Shown: in pieces, positions 43,756 through 51,314 of the stretch
How positions within the stretch are numbered: the stretch's first letter is position 1
How the letters are laid out: each line of letters begins with the position of its first letter
Assembly (NCBI GenBank): GCA_002715965.1
Contig: PBAL01000050.1
Coordinates: 1-59,083, forward strand
Origin: Verrucomicrobiales bacterium
Lineage (GTDB): Bacteria; Verrucomicrobiota; Verrucomicrobiia; Limisphaerales; JAYPXF01
Length of the DNA: 59,083 nucleotides
Direction: 5' to 3'
Translations under genes and position numbers: made by a program
Notes under the pieces: generated by a model
Told to the model about the DNA's origin: nothing
The model's database searches: none
What the model saw: the letters and a program-made list of their open reading frames with translations, nothing else

Positions 43756-44661
43756 TCACGGTTTCGCGGGCTTCGAAATCATCTTCGCCAGATGTTCAAA
43801 ATCCGCCCGCCGATAACTTTGAGGCCGCCAACACAAACATACTTTCCTCACCGCATTTGCCTCGGCCATCCGCGTGTATTGGATCGCCGGAAAAGATTTC
43901 CGCAGCACAGGGATCGCGGTTTCCGGCACGAAGGTCACGCCAAGATGCGTGTTCACCATGCCAAGCAGCGTAATGAGGCTCGCGGCCTGGAGTGAAACGT
44001 CCATCTCCTTCTCAACGAGTTTGCATGCCGCCAAGGCCTGGTCCTTCAGGCAATGGCCGTCGTTCAGCAGAAGCACATCCCGCATTTTCAATTCAGCGGT
44101 GGATATGCCTCTCGCGCCAATTTTGACGGCCTGCTTCTTCGTGTGGGCAACAAAGAAGCGTTCGTTGAACAAGTGCGCCGTCTCCAGATCCCCCGTGGAA
44201 TAAGGCAACGCGATCACGGCACAATCGAGCGTTCCGGCGCGTACCTCGTCCAACAGGATTGGGGTCAGGTTCTCAGCCAACTGGAGGTTGAGGCCGGGGT
44301 ATTCCTGTTTCAGCTTCGGAAGAACTGGCGGAAGGAGAAACGGACCAATCGTTGGAATCACCCCCAAACGCAGTTTCCCGGACAACGGACCCTTGAGCGT
44401 TTGAGCCAGATTTGCCACCTCTTCCAGGCGATTCATCACGTCACGCGCCAATACCGCAGTTGCGCTCCCTTCTCTCGTGAGTGACACGCGACGCTTGGTC
44501 CGCTCCAGGAGACGCGTTCCCAGCAGTGACTCCAGATCATTGATCGCCCCGGAAATCGTGGACTGGCTTACGAAGCATCGCTTGGCCGCCCGGCCAAAGT
44601 TGAGTTCATCGGCAACGGCGAGGAAGTATTTCAACTGTTGGGGAGAGGGTAGATGAGTCAT
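43756..44661 (-). CDS. oxyR: LysR-family peroxide sensor OxyR
   Basis: This 301-residue LysR-type regulator has an N-terminal winged HTH (PSPQQLKYFLAVADELNFGRAAKRCFVSQST). It keeps the OxyR hallmark LLLNDGHCLKDQALAAC with Cys204 and Cys213, nine residues apart exactly as Cys199/Cys208 of E. coli OxyR, which form the H2O2-induced disulfide. Also OxyR-like are LRLGVIPTIGPFLLP and HLGVTFVPETAI. It is divergent from, and 84 bp away from, a cytochrome c peroxidase gene, a natural target. Together these support a peroxide-sensing role. Confidence 0.92.
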   Translation of the reverse strand: MTHLPSPQQLKYFLAVADELNFGRAAKRCFVSQSTISGAINDLESLLGTRLLERTKRRVSLTREGSATAVLARDVMNRLEEVANLAQTLKGPLSGKLRLGVIPTIGPFLLPPVLPKLKQEYPGLNLQLAENLTPILLDEVRAGTLDCAVIALPYSTGDLETAHLFNERFFVAHTKKQAVKIGARGISTAELKMRDVLLLNDGHCLKDQALAACKLVEKEMDVSLQAASLITLLGMVNTHLGVTFVPETAIPVLRKSFPAIQYTRMAEANAVRKVCLCWRPQSYRRADFEHLAKMISKPAKP

Positions 44662-44745
44662 CGGCTTTTCCGATTTATTCGATCAAATAAAACGGTTTTG
44701 AGTATGATCGTTTTCGATTCAAACTCCATCTGATTTCTAGAAATC
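44662..44745. promoter_or_regulatory. oxyR-ccp divergent promoter/operator region
   Basis: The 84-bp intergenic space is AT-rich and holds repeated GAT/ATC-type half sites: TTCGATCAAAT, TGATCGTTTT and CGATTCAAA, roughly 10-11 bases apart. This is the layout expected for an OxyR tetramer site (four spaced half sites). It must contain both promoters. The match to the E. coli OxyR consensus is only partial. Confidence 0.5.
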
Positions 44746-45744
44746 ATGCGTATGAAAACAATTCACAAATTACTCACGGGATTGGTGGCAGCTAGCATCT
44801 GCACGGCCGCGGGCGCCGCCGAAGTTGACTTGAACCAATTCAAACCCGCCCTGCGGAAGACTTGGGACCAGCCTCGCAGTGGAGTGGATAACGCCCGGGT
44901 CGAACTTGGCAAAACCCTGTTCCACGACAAACGCCTGAGCAAGGACAACTCCATCTCCTGCAACTCCTGCCATTCGTTGAACAATTGGGGCGTTGATGGA
45001 TTGGATTTCTCCATTGGATTCAACAACCACAAGGTGGGACGCAACTCGCCCACGGTCTTCAATGCCTTTGGCCACCTCACCCAATTCTGGGATGGACGAG
45101 AACCCACCGTGGAAGAACAGGCCAAGGGGCCTATTCTCGCCGGTGGTGAAATGGCGATGCCTTCACCCGAGGCCGTCGTGAAGAAACTCAATGACATCAC
45201 GGGCTACCACCCCCTCTTCAAGGCCGCGTTTCCAAAGGCCGAAGATCCGATCACTTACGACAACGTCGGAATCGCGATCGGCGCATTCGAGCGTCTGCTT
45301 GCCACGCCCACTCGTTGGGATTGGTATCTGGGAGGAGGCAAGAAGGCACTCAAGGAAAACGAAATCGCCGGGTTAGCAACCTTTTCCAAATACGGCTGCA
45401 CCACCTGCCACACAGGTACACTCCTCGGCGGTGACCGCTATCAGAAGCTCGGTCTCGTCAAGCCTTGGCCCAACCAAAAGGACCAAGGCCGCTTCGGTGT
45501 CACCGGCAAGGAAGCCGACAAGATGTTCTTCAAAGTTCCCAGTCTCCGCAATATTGCCAAAACGGGTCCATACTTTCATGACTCCTCCGAAACCACTCTC
45601 AAGGGCGCCATCAAGAAGATGGGACGTCATCAACTCGGCATGGACATTCCAGAAGATGACGTGAAGGCGATCGAGACGTTCCTGAACACGCTTACCGGCA
45701 ATATTCCAGCCGCGCTCCAAAAAGCGCCCAAGATGCCCAAGTAG
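44746..45744 (+). CDS. Dihaem cytochrome c peroxidase
   Basis: This 332-residue periplasmic enzyme reduces H2O2 to water with electrons from small cytochromes. The signal peptide is about 1-25 (KLLTGLVAASICTAAGA). Two c-type haem sites are seen: CNSCH at 72-76 and CTTCH near 220. Family segments are ELGKTLFHDKRLS, GRNSPTVFNAFGHLTQFWDGRE, GEMAMPSP and FKVPSLRNIAKTGPYFHD. Length is normal for bacterial CCP/MauG-type proteins. It is divergent from oxyR and followed by a strong terminator, so it is a single-gene transcript probably induced by peroxide. Confidence 0.95.
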   Translation: MRMKTIHKLLTGLVAASICTAAGAAEVDLNQFKPALRKTWDQPRSGVDNARVELGKTLFHDKRLSKDNSISCNSCHSLNNWGVDGLDFSIGFNNHKVGRNSPTVFNAFGHLTQFWDGREPTVEEQAKGPILAGGEMAMPSPEAVVKKLNDITGYHPLFKAAFPKAEDPITYDNVGIAIGAFERLLATPTRWDWYLGGGKKALKENEIAGLATFSKYGCTTCHTGTLLGGDRYQKLGLVKPWPNQKDQGRFGVTGKEADKMFFKVPSLRNIAKTGPYFHDSSETTLKGAIKKMGRHQLGMDIPEDDVKAIETFLNTLTGNIPAALQKAPKMPK

Positions 45745-45766
45745 CCGATCAGCAATCTCCTTGGCA

Positions 45767-45795
45767 AGCTCCCCATCCCGGGGAGCTTTTTCTTT
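45767..45795 (+). terminator. Rho-independent terminator of the cytochrome c peroxidase gene
   Basis: An 8-bp perfect stem AGCTCCCC/GGGGAGCT (45767-45774 with 45780-45787) around ATCCC is followed by TTTTCTTT. It starts 23 bases after the stop codon and is a textbook intrinsic terminator. Confidence 0.9.
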
Positions 45796-45832
45796 CCCCG
45801 ACGCCTGTCCTCGGCTACCAATCGTTCACTCC

Positions 45833-47491
45833 ATGAAGCCACGTTTTCTATACACTCTCACTGCTCTCTCGTTGACGCTAGCGCTGCCCACACGGGCCGC
45901 CGATCAATCTTTCAAAGACTTCGTAGCCGTGAAGGACGGCAAGGCAGTGAAGACAATCGGCGATTGGAAGACGCACGCAGGCTACCTTTCAGCCGAAGGC
46001 AAAGCTGCATCGCTGAAGGCCGAATGCGGAATCGGCCCCGGTGATTTTCACGTTGTGATGCGTCTGCGTCTCATCAATCAGAAGAAGTGCGCAGCGTTCT
46101 TTCACCTCGATAACATCAGCTTCGGTTGGGAAGGCGCAGCTGAGAAAATCTTCGCGAATGGCGGTGCTTTCGGAAGCCTGACGTTCTTCCAGCATTCGCC
46201 CGATGTTTTCGAGCGCGACAAGTGGTTCGATTTCGAAGTCACCCGCAGGGACGGCAAACTAAGCTACGTAATCAACGGCCAAATGATCACCCAGATCAGC
46301 GATGGTAATCGCAGCTACAACAGCGTGGGCGTAAGACCGTGGCGCGCGCGAATGCAGATCGATCGATTCACCATCGCTGGCAACATCACCAAGATCAAAG
46401 TGCCCAAGCAGATCAAGTTCAACATTCCGCTGATCGACCTCGATGCGGAAGAACATCGGCAGGTCATCGTCGATCGCGAGAAGGGTCAATACCTGGGGCA
46501 TCCAACCACCTGCCTGCTCGAAGACGGCAAGACCATCCTCTGCGTCTATCCCAAGGGGCACGGCCGCGGCCCGATTGTCTACAAACGAAGCAATGATGGC
46601 GGGTTGACCTGGAGCGAGCGGCTTCCCACCCCCGCCAGTTGGGCAACCTCCAAGGAAGTTCCAACCCTACATCGGGTCATCGATCCGACCGGCAAGAAAC
46701 GAATCATTATGTGGAGCGGGCTCTACCCTGCTCGACTCGCAGTGACTGAAGACGATGGTCAAAACTGGAGCGAGCTTAGGACGGTTGGCGATTGGGGAGG
46801 AATCGTCGTTATGGGCTGCCTCGAAGGACTAAAGACCGGCAAGGGGCATTACATGGCGATGTTCCACGACGATGGGCGTTTCTTTTCCAAGACACCCAAG
46901 CGGGAAAACCCCGTGCGATTCAAACTATTCAAGATCTTTTCCAAAGACGGCGGCCTTACCTGGTCTTTCCCTGAAGTGGTTTACGAGGACACCGAAATCC
47001 ACCTATGCGAGCCCGGAATCTTTCGCTCACCCGACGGGACTCAACTCGCCGTCCTCCTGCGCGAAAATCGGCGCGCCAAAAACTCACACATCATCTTCTC
47101 CAACGACGAAGGAAAGACCTGGACCGAGCCCCGCGAGCTGCCCAACGAACTCACCGGCGATCGGCATACCGGCAAGTATCTTCCCGACGGCCGCCTGTTC
47201 ATCACCTTCCGTGATAAAACACCACGAACATGGATCTCGCCCACCGCCGGCGATTGGGCGGGTTGGATCGGCAGGTATGAAGATCTGGTCAACGGAAAAC
47301 CCGGCCAGTATCGCCTGCGCCTGAAGGACAATCACAAGGGCTCCGACTGCACCTATCCGGGCGTGGAACGATTGCCCGACGGAACGATCGTCACCACAAC
47401 CTATGGGCACTGGGATAAGGGAGAACAACCGTATATCCTGAGCGTGCGTTTTACGGGCAAGGAACTGGACGCGAAAGCGGCCAAGCATTGA
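45833..47491 (+). CDS. Secreted sialidase-like BNR-repeat protein
   Basis: The ATG at 45833 (MKPRFLYTLTALSLTLALPTRA) gives a Sec signal and 552 residues; the longer frame starts inside the ccp terminator and is excluded. About 25-200 is a concanavalin/LamG-like beta-sandwich (FHVVMRLRLINQKKCAAFFH, KWFDFEVTRRDGKLSYVING). About 215-545 is a six-bladed propeller with Asp boxes SNDGGLTWSE, TEDDGQNWSE, SKDGGLTWSF and SNDEGKTWTE, as in exo-sialidases. An Arg-containing GHPTTCLLEDGKTILCVYPK blade and GDRHTGKYLPDGRLFITFRD match the family. The substrate may be sialic acid or another glycan. No carbohydrate-uptake genes are adjacent. Confidence 0.87.
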   Translation: MKPRFLYTLTALSLTLALPTRAADQSFKDFVAVKDGKAVKTIGDWKTHAGYLSAEGKAASLKAECGIGPGDFHVVMRLRLINQKKCAAFFHLDNISFGWEGAAEKIFANGGAFGSLTFFQHSPDVFERDKWFDFEVTRRDGKLSYVINGQMITQISDGNRSYNSVGVRPWRARMQIDRFTIAGNITKIKVPKQIKFNIPLIDLDAEEHRQVIVDREKGQYLGHPTTCLLEDGKTILCVYPKGHGRGPIVYKRSNDGGLTWSERLPTPASWATSKEVPTLHRVIDPTGKKRIIMWSGLYPARLAVTEDDGQNWSELRTVGDWGGIVVMGCLEGLKTGKGHYMAMFHDDGRFFSKTPKRENPVRFKLFKIFSKDGGLTWSFPEVVYEDTEIHLCEPGIFRSPDGTQLAVLLRENRRAKNSHIIFSNDEGKTWTEPRELPNELTGDRHTGKYLPDGRLFITFRDKTPRTWISPTAGDWAGWIGRYEDLVNGKPGQYRLRLKDNHKGSDCTYPGVERLPDGTIVTTTYGHWDKGEQPYILSVRFTGKELDAKAAKH

Positions 47492-47697
47492 TCCGTAGCC
47501 CCGGGCGACAGCCTGATAATAGTTCTGATATTGCAACAAATTGATCAATCGAGATCTCGATAACAACGCGCATCTTCAGGCTGACTGAAAGCTAAGAGGG
47601 TATTGTGGGAGGCTAAAGTTCGTGACTGATTCAATCTCAGTCAAAACACCGTTGGGATGTGAGGGTGAATGTGTCCTGCCTCAGTCGGAATGACAGT
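47492..47697. other. Non-coding stretch before the IS3 remnant
   Basis: About 200 bases between the sialidase-like gene and the transposase fragment. It contains a 14-bp perfect palindrome ATCGAGATCTCGAT (47548-47561) next to TTGATCAA (47541-47548). No gene or clear terminator is seen. The far side of the fragment (47958-48074) is likewise without a supported gene. Confidence 0.4.
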
Positions 47698-47957
47698 TTG
47701 AAGGCCCGGAGTTCGCCAGCCAGGCGGTGAAGGACTGGATCGTCAGCCGAGGCATTGAGACGATCTTCATCGAGCCGGGCAGTCCGTGGCAGAACGCGTT
47801 CATTGAGAGCTACAACAGCCGGTTGCGGGATGAGTTCTTGAACGTGGAACTCTTCAGCAGTCTGGCCGAAGCGCGGGTGCTTGGCGAAGAGCGTCGAAAC
47901 TACTACAACCAATTCCGTTTCTACTTCTCGGCCTGGCGTGCTTCGTGTTCTGGGTGA
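47698..47957 (+). mobile_element. C-terminal remnant of an IS3-family transposase (OrfB)
   Basis: The frame reads FEGPEFASQAVKDWIVSRGI, IFIEPGSPWQNAFIESYNSR and LRDEFLNVELFSSLAEARVL, the end of the rve integrase core of IS3-family OrfB, including the catalytic Glu in AFIES. The sequence departs from the family after RNYYNQ (normally followed by an RPHSSLGY-type stretch), and the DDE domain's first two acidic residues upstream are gone. No inverted repeats were found. The element is dead. Confidence 0.8.
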
Positions 47958-48074
47958 TGATGCTTGTGGACGCTGCAACCAAAGAGGAAACGGATGCTGA
48001 CAAAATCGTGTGGGTGATCAAAAAAGGCGGACCGTTTCCGGTCCACCTCGCGAATTCAGAATTAAGGCAGTGGT

Positions 48075-50228
48075 CTATTCGGCACCTTCTCCGCCGTCAC
48101 CGTCACCGGCGGCTTCCTTGTCGCGTTCTTCCATCGCGGCGCGACGTGAGAGTTTGACGCGGCCCTTGTCGTCAATGCCCAGGCACTTGACCCAGATTTC
48201 ATCACCCATCTTGACGATGTCTTCCGTCTTCTTGACGCGGAAGTTGGCGAGTTCGCTGATGTGGCAGAGGCCGTCCTTGCCACGCATGAATTCAACGAAG
48301 CAACCAAAGTCTTTGATCGTAACGACTTTGCCGCGGTAGATCTTGCCGACTTCAGGCTCGGCGCAGAGACCGTCGATGTGTTCTTGAGCGATGGCCAGGC
48401 CATCGGCGTTCGTGGAGTAGATGCGAACCGTGCCGTCGTCCTCGATGTTGATCTCACAGCCGGACTCGTCGCAAATGGCCTTGATGTTCTTGCCACCAGG
48501 GCCGATGAGGGCGCCGATCTTGTCCGGGTTAATCTTCACGGTGACAATGCGAGGAGCGTAAGGGCTCATCTCCTCGGCCGGACCGGAGATGGTCTCTTCC
48601 ATCGTGTCGATGATCTTCATGCGGGACTCCTTCGCGTTGGCGATGGCTTCACTCATGATCTTGCCAGGGAGGCCCTTGAGTTTCAGGTCCAGCTGGAAGC
48701 CGGTGATACCCTTGCGAGTGCCGGCGATCTTGCAGTCCATATCGCAGAAGGCGTCTTCCCAACCGATGATGTCAGTGAGGATCTGGTAGCGGCCAATTGA
48801 GCCGTCTTCGTTCTCTTCCGTGCAGATACCGATCGCGATACCACCAACTGTCGAGGTGACCGGCACACCAGCATTCATTAGGGCCAAGGAGGCGCTACAG
48901 ACGGAGGCCATGGAGCTGGAGCCATTGGATTCCAGGATTTCACTCACGATACGGACGGCGTAGGGGAAGTCGTCGAAGGGAATAACCGGTGCCACGCTGC
49001 GTTCGGCAAGCGCACCGTGACCGATCTCCCGACGGCCAGGGCCCATGATGCGTCCGGTTTCACCAACGGAGAAGTTGGGAAAATTGTAGTGCAGCATGAA
49101 TTGCTTGGTATCGACGCCACCGGTGTAGGAATCGAAATCCTGTGCATCATCAGTGGTGCCGAGCGTGGCAATGGCCATGGATTGGGTTTCACCACGGGTG
49201 AACACTGCTGAACCGTGCGTGCGGGGAAGGACTCCGATGTCGCAGGTAATCTTGCGGATGTCAGTGAACCCGCGACCGTCCTGCCGTTTACCGTCATTCA
49301 GAATAAAGGAACGAACCTGGGCCTTCTGAATGCCATAAAACACCTGCCCCATGATCTGGTCCGAGATTTCTTCCTCGCCATACTTCTCGACGAGCTTGGC
49401 CTTGACCTCATCCTTGACGGCTGCACAAGCCTTTTCGCGTTTAAGTTTCTCGGGAACGAGAAGCGCGTCGCCGAGTCCAGTGGCAAGGGCTTTTGCGTCT
49501 TCCAAGATCTCATCCTTCACCGCAATCGTGGTGATTTCGCGCTTCGGTCTGCCGGCCTTTTCAACCAGTTCGACCTGCGCGGCGATCAGCGGCTGGATGG
49601 CTTCCTGCGCAAACTGCAGGGCCTTGTCGAAGTCTTCGTCGGCAATTTCGTCAGCTGAGCCTTCGAACATCACGACGTCGTTCATATTGCCGACATAGAT
49701 CAGGTCGAGGTCGGAACCTTCCATCTCAGCGTGAGTGGGGTTGGCAATGAACTCGCCTTCCACGCGACCAACGCGAACACAGCCAAGCGGTCCGGCCCAC
49801 GGAATGTCACTGATGGACAAGGCGGCCGAAGCACCAAGAATGCTCATCACGTCGGGTTCGTTCTCGCCGTCGGCACTTAGGAGGAGCGTCTGCACCTGCA
49901 CCTCATTGAACCAGCCTTTCGGGAACAAGGGACGGATCGGACGATCCGTGAGACGCATGGTTAGGATTTCCTTCTCGGTCGGGCGGCCTTCGCGCTTGAA
50001 ATAACCACCGGGGAAACGACCGGCAGCCGATGCCTTCTCGCGATAATCAACGGTGAGTGGGAAGAAGTCCTGGCCTTCGCGTGATTTGTGCGCCGCACAA
50101 GCGGCAACGAGGATGATGGTTTCGCCCATGGTAACGATGACGGAACCATCGGCTTGTTTGGCAAGATTGCCTGTTTCTATATGGATTTCCTTGCCTCCGA
50201 TTGAGGCACTTACTTTTGTGACTGACAT
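48075..50228 (-). CDS. pnp: Polyribonucleotide nucleotidyltransferase (PNPase)
   Basis: This 717-residue protein is the phosphorolytic 3'-5' exoribonuclease. Two RNase PH domains surround an all-helical linker: [11 protein letters not shown] and [21 protein letters not shown] in the first core; [36 protein letters not shown] and [18 protein letters not shown] (phosphate-binding) in the second. KH domain: [21 protein letters not shown]1 domain: [20 protein letters not shown]. An acidic Gly/Glu tail ([13 protein letters not shown]) ends it. It lies about 200 bp downstream of rpsO, the classical rpsO-pnp order, with hairpins between them. Confidence 0.97.
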   Translation of the reverse strand: MSVTKVSASIGGKEIHIETGNLAKQADGSVIVTMGETIILVAACAAHKSREGQDFFPLTVDYREKASAAGRFPGGYFKREGRPTEKEILTMRLTDRPIRPLFPKGWFNEVQVQTLLLSADGENEPDVMSILGASAALSISDIPWAGPLGCVRVGRVEGEFIANPTHAEMEGSDLDLIYVGNMNDVVMFEGSADEIADEDFDKALQFAQEAIQPLIAAQVELVEKAGRPKREITTIAVKDEILEDAKALATGLGDALLVPEKLKREKACAAVKDEVKAKLVEKYGEEEISDQIMGQVFYGIQKAQVRSFILNDGKRQDGRGFTDIRKITCDIGVLPRTHGSAVFTRGETQSMAIATLGTTDDAQDFDSYTGGVDTKQFMLHYNFPNFSVGETGRIMGPGRREIGHGALAERSVAPVIPFDDFPYAVRIVSEILESNGSSSMASVCSASLALMNAGVPVTSTVGGIAIGICTEENEDGSIGRYQILTDIIGWEDAFCDMDCKIAGTRKGITGFQLDLKLKGLPGKIMSEAIANAKESRMKIIDTMEETISGPAEEMSPYAPRIVTVKINPDKIGALIGPGGKNIKAICDESGCEINIEDDGTVRIYSTNADGLAIAQEHIDGLCAEPEVGKIYRGKVVTIKDFGCFVEFMRGKDGLCHISELANFRVKKTEDIVKMGDEIWVKCLGIDDKGRVKLSRRAAMEERDKEAAGDGDGGEGAE

Positions 50229-50287
50229 AGTTTTGTCTTTTGTTTCGGATTTGTGATCCGTCAGCCACGGAGGAACTTCACTAAACT

Positions 50288-50300
50288 CCCGCGTTGCGGG
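50288..50300 (-). promoter_or_regulatory. Hairpin in the pnp leader
   Basis: CCCGC-GTT-GCGGG (5-bp stem) lies 60 bases upstream of the pnp start on its transcript. In E. coli the pnp leader hairpin is cut by RNase III for autoregulation. Here only the small stem and its position are seen. Confidence 0.35.
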
Positions 50301-50397
50301 GGCTTGATGAAATTACCCCAGGCCGACGTATCGGTTTTGCATTGAACTGTGGAATGGAAGATTCGTCCCTCAACGAACCTTCCGGGGGAAGAAACAC

Positions 50398-50414
50398 GCC
50401 CCGGGATCCGGGGC
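50398..50414 (-). terminator. rpsO-pnp intergenic hairpin (probable attenuator)
   Basis: A perfect 7-bp palindromic stem GCCCCGG-GAT-CCGGGGC begins 10 bases after the rpsO stop codon. It is followed on the minus strand by GTGTTTCTTCCC, a weak U-rich run. Position and strength fit a leaky terminator letting part of transcription continue into pnp, as with t1 of E. coli rpsO. Confidence 0.6.
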
Positions 50415-50424
50415 CTGAGAATTC

Positions 50425-50688
50425 CTAACGGCGCAATTTCAACTTCTTGGTAATCGTCTGGTAGCGGCCCCTGTCCGTATCGTGCAGGTAGTCCAACAAC
50501 CGGCGACGCTGACCGACCATCTTCAGCAGACCACGGCGAGAGCTGTGATCCTTCTTGTGATCCTTGAGGTGTTCGGTGAGCTCGTTGATGCGCTCTGTCA
50601 AAATTGCGATTTGCACGTCTGCGGACCCTGTGTCCCTCTCGTGCACACGAAATTCTTCCACCAATTTCGATTTCGTTGTTACTTCCAT
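50425..50688 (-). CDS. rpsO: 30S ribosomal protein S15
   Basis: S15 binds the central domain of 16S rRNA. The protein has 87 residues, close to the usual 89, and contains [20 protein letters not shown] (residues 13-32), the universally conserved block, then [27 protein letters not shown] and the C-terminal ITKKLKLRR. pnp follows on the same strand. S15 usually autoregulates by binding its own leader; the leader here (50689-50760) shows no obvious pseudoknot by eye. Confidence 0.97.
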   Translation of the reverse strand: MEVTTKSKLVEEFRVHERDTGSADVQIAILTERINELTEHLKDHKKDHSSRRGLLKMVGQRRRLLDYLHDTDRGRYQTITKKLKLRR

Positions 50689-50774
50689 TTTCGTCTTTAA
50701 TTCATTCCTAGCTGCTTTAAGAGCCGCGGAGCATGCCTGCGATTAAGTGCGCCGTAAAGACCTTTTTTGGAGGA

Positions 50775-50868
50775 CTTTTCACAGACCCTAAACTTATCCA
50801 CCGGAGTTATTCACTATCCTCAGGGTTTTCACTGAATAGTCAAGAACCGAGGGGCACGCTGTGAATAA
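50775..50868. other. Cluster of DnaA-box-like sites in the rpsO-addA gap
   Basis: Between rpsO and the small ORF at 51096 a 94-base stretch holds CTTTTCACA (50775-50783), TTATCCACC (50794-50802), TTATTCACT (50807-50815) and, inverted, TGTGAATAA (50860-50868). Each is one or two mismatches from TTATCCACA. The rest of the 50689-51095 gap has no gene I can support, only moderate AT richness around 50860-50950. It may be a DnaA-binding or regulatory site; evidence for a replication origin is weak. Confidence 0.35.
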
Positions 50869-51095
50869 ACGGTGTGCAATCCCGATGAACATTTCCAATA
50901 GAATCAGTGGAAAAACGACGCGATCATCTCCGAAAAATACAATTCTTCACCTCGCTCAACCGCCTGTGCCGGAAGGTCATCCGGCTCGTAACCGAACGAT
51001 TTCAACACCTCGCCTGTCACTTGATCCCGCCCCGGAGCGACCGATAGGATGGTGACCCGAAATCGGAATAAATCATCCCCAAGCGAAAGCGCACC

Positions 51096-51305
51096 TCACC
51101 CACCCGCTTTGAAGCCGTGATCGGGCGTCAAGAATCGCGCCTCACAGATAGTCATGAAGAACTTCTCGTTCGCCCGAACGCTGTCTTTCAACGTCTTCAG
51201 GCTCCCCGACATCTTTGCCGGCATGCGCCGGACGAATTCCGGGCCGGACACCAGGTCATGTAGCGTGCAAGTCCTTCCGTCAGCGGTCGTCAGGGACTCC
51301 AACAC
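51096..51305 (-). CDS. Possible small protein downstream of addA
   Basis: A 69-codon minus-strand frame starts with TTG at 51305, ten bases after the addA stop (51315), so it could be the last gene of the addB-addA transcript. The text (CTLHDLVSGPEFVRRMPAKM, SLKTLKDSVRANEKFFMTIC) is of mixed composition with GC-rich codon use similar to neighbours. There is no recognised domain. It may be a fragment of a longer lost gene. Confidence 0.35.
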   Translation of the reverse strand: MLESLTTADGRTCTLHDLVSGPEFVRRMPAKMSGSLKTLKDSVRANEKFFMTICEARFLTPDHGFKAGG

Positions 51306-51314
51306 GAGAGGAGC

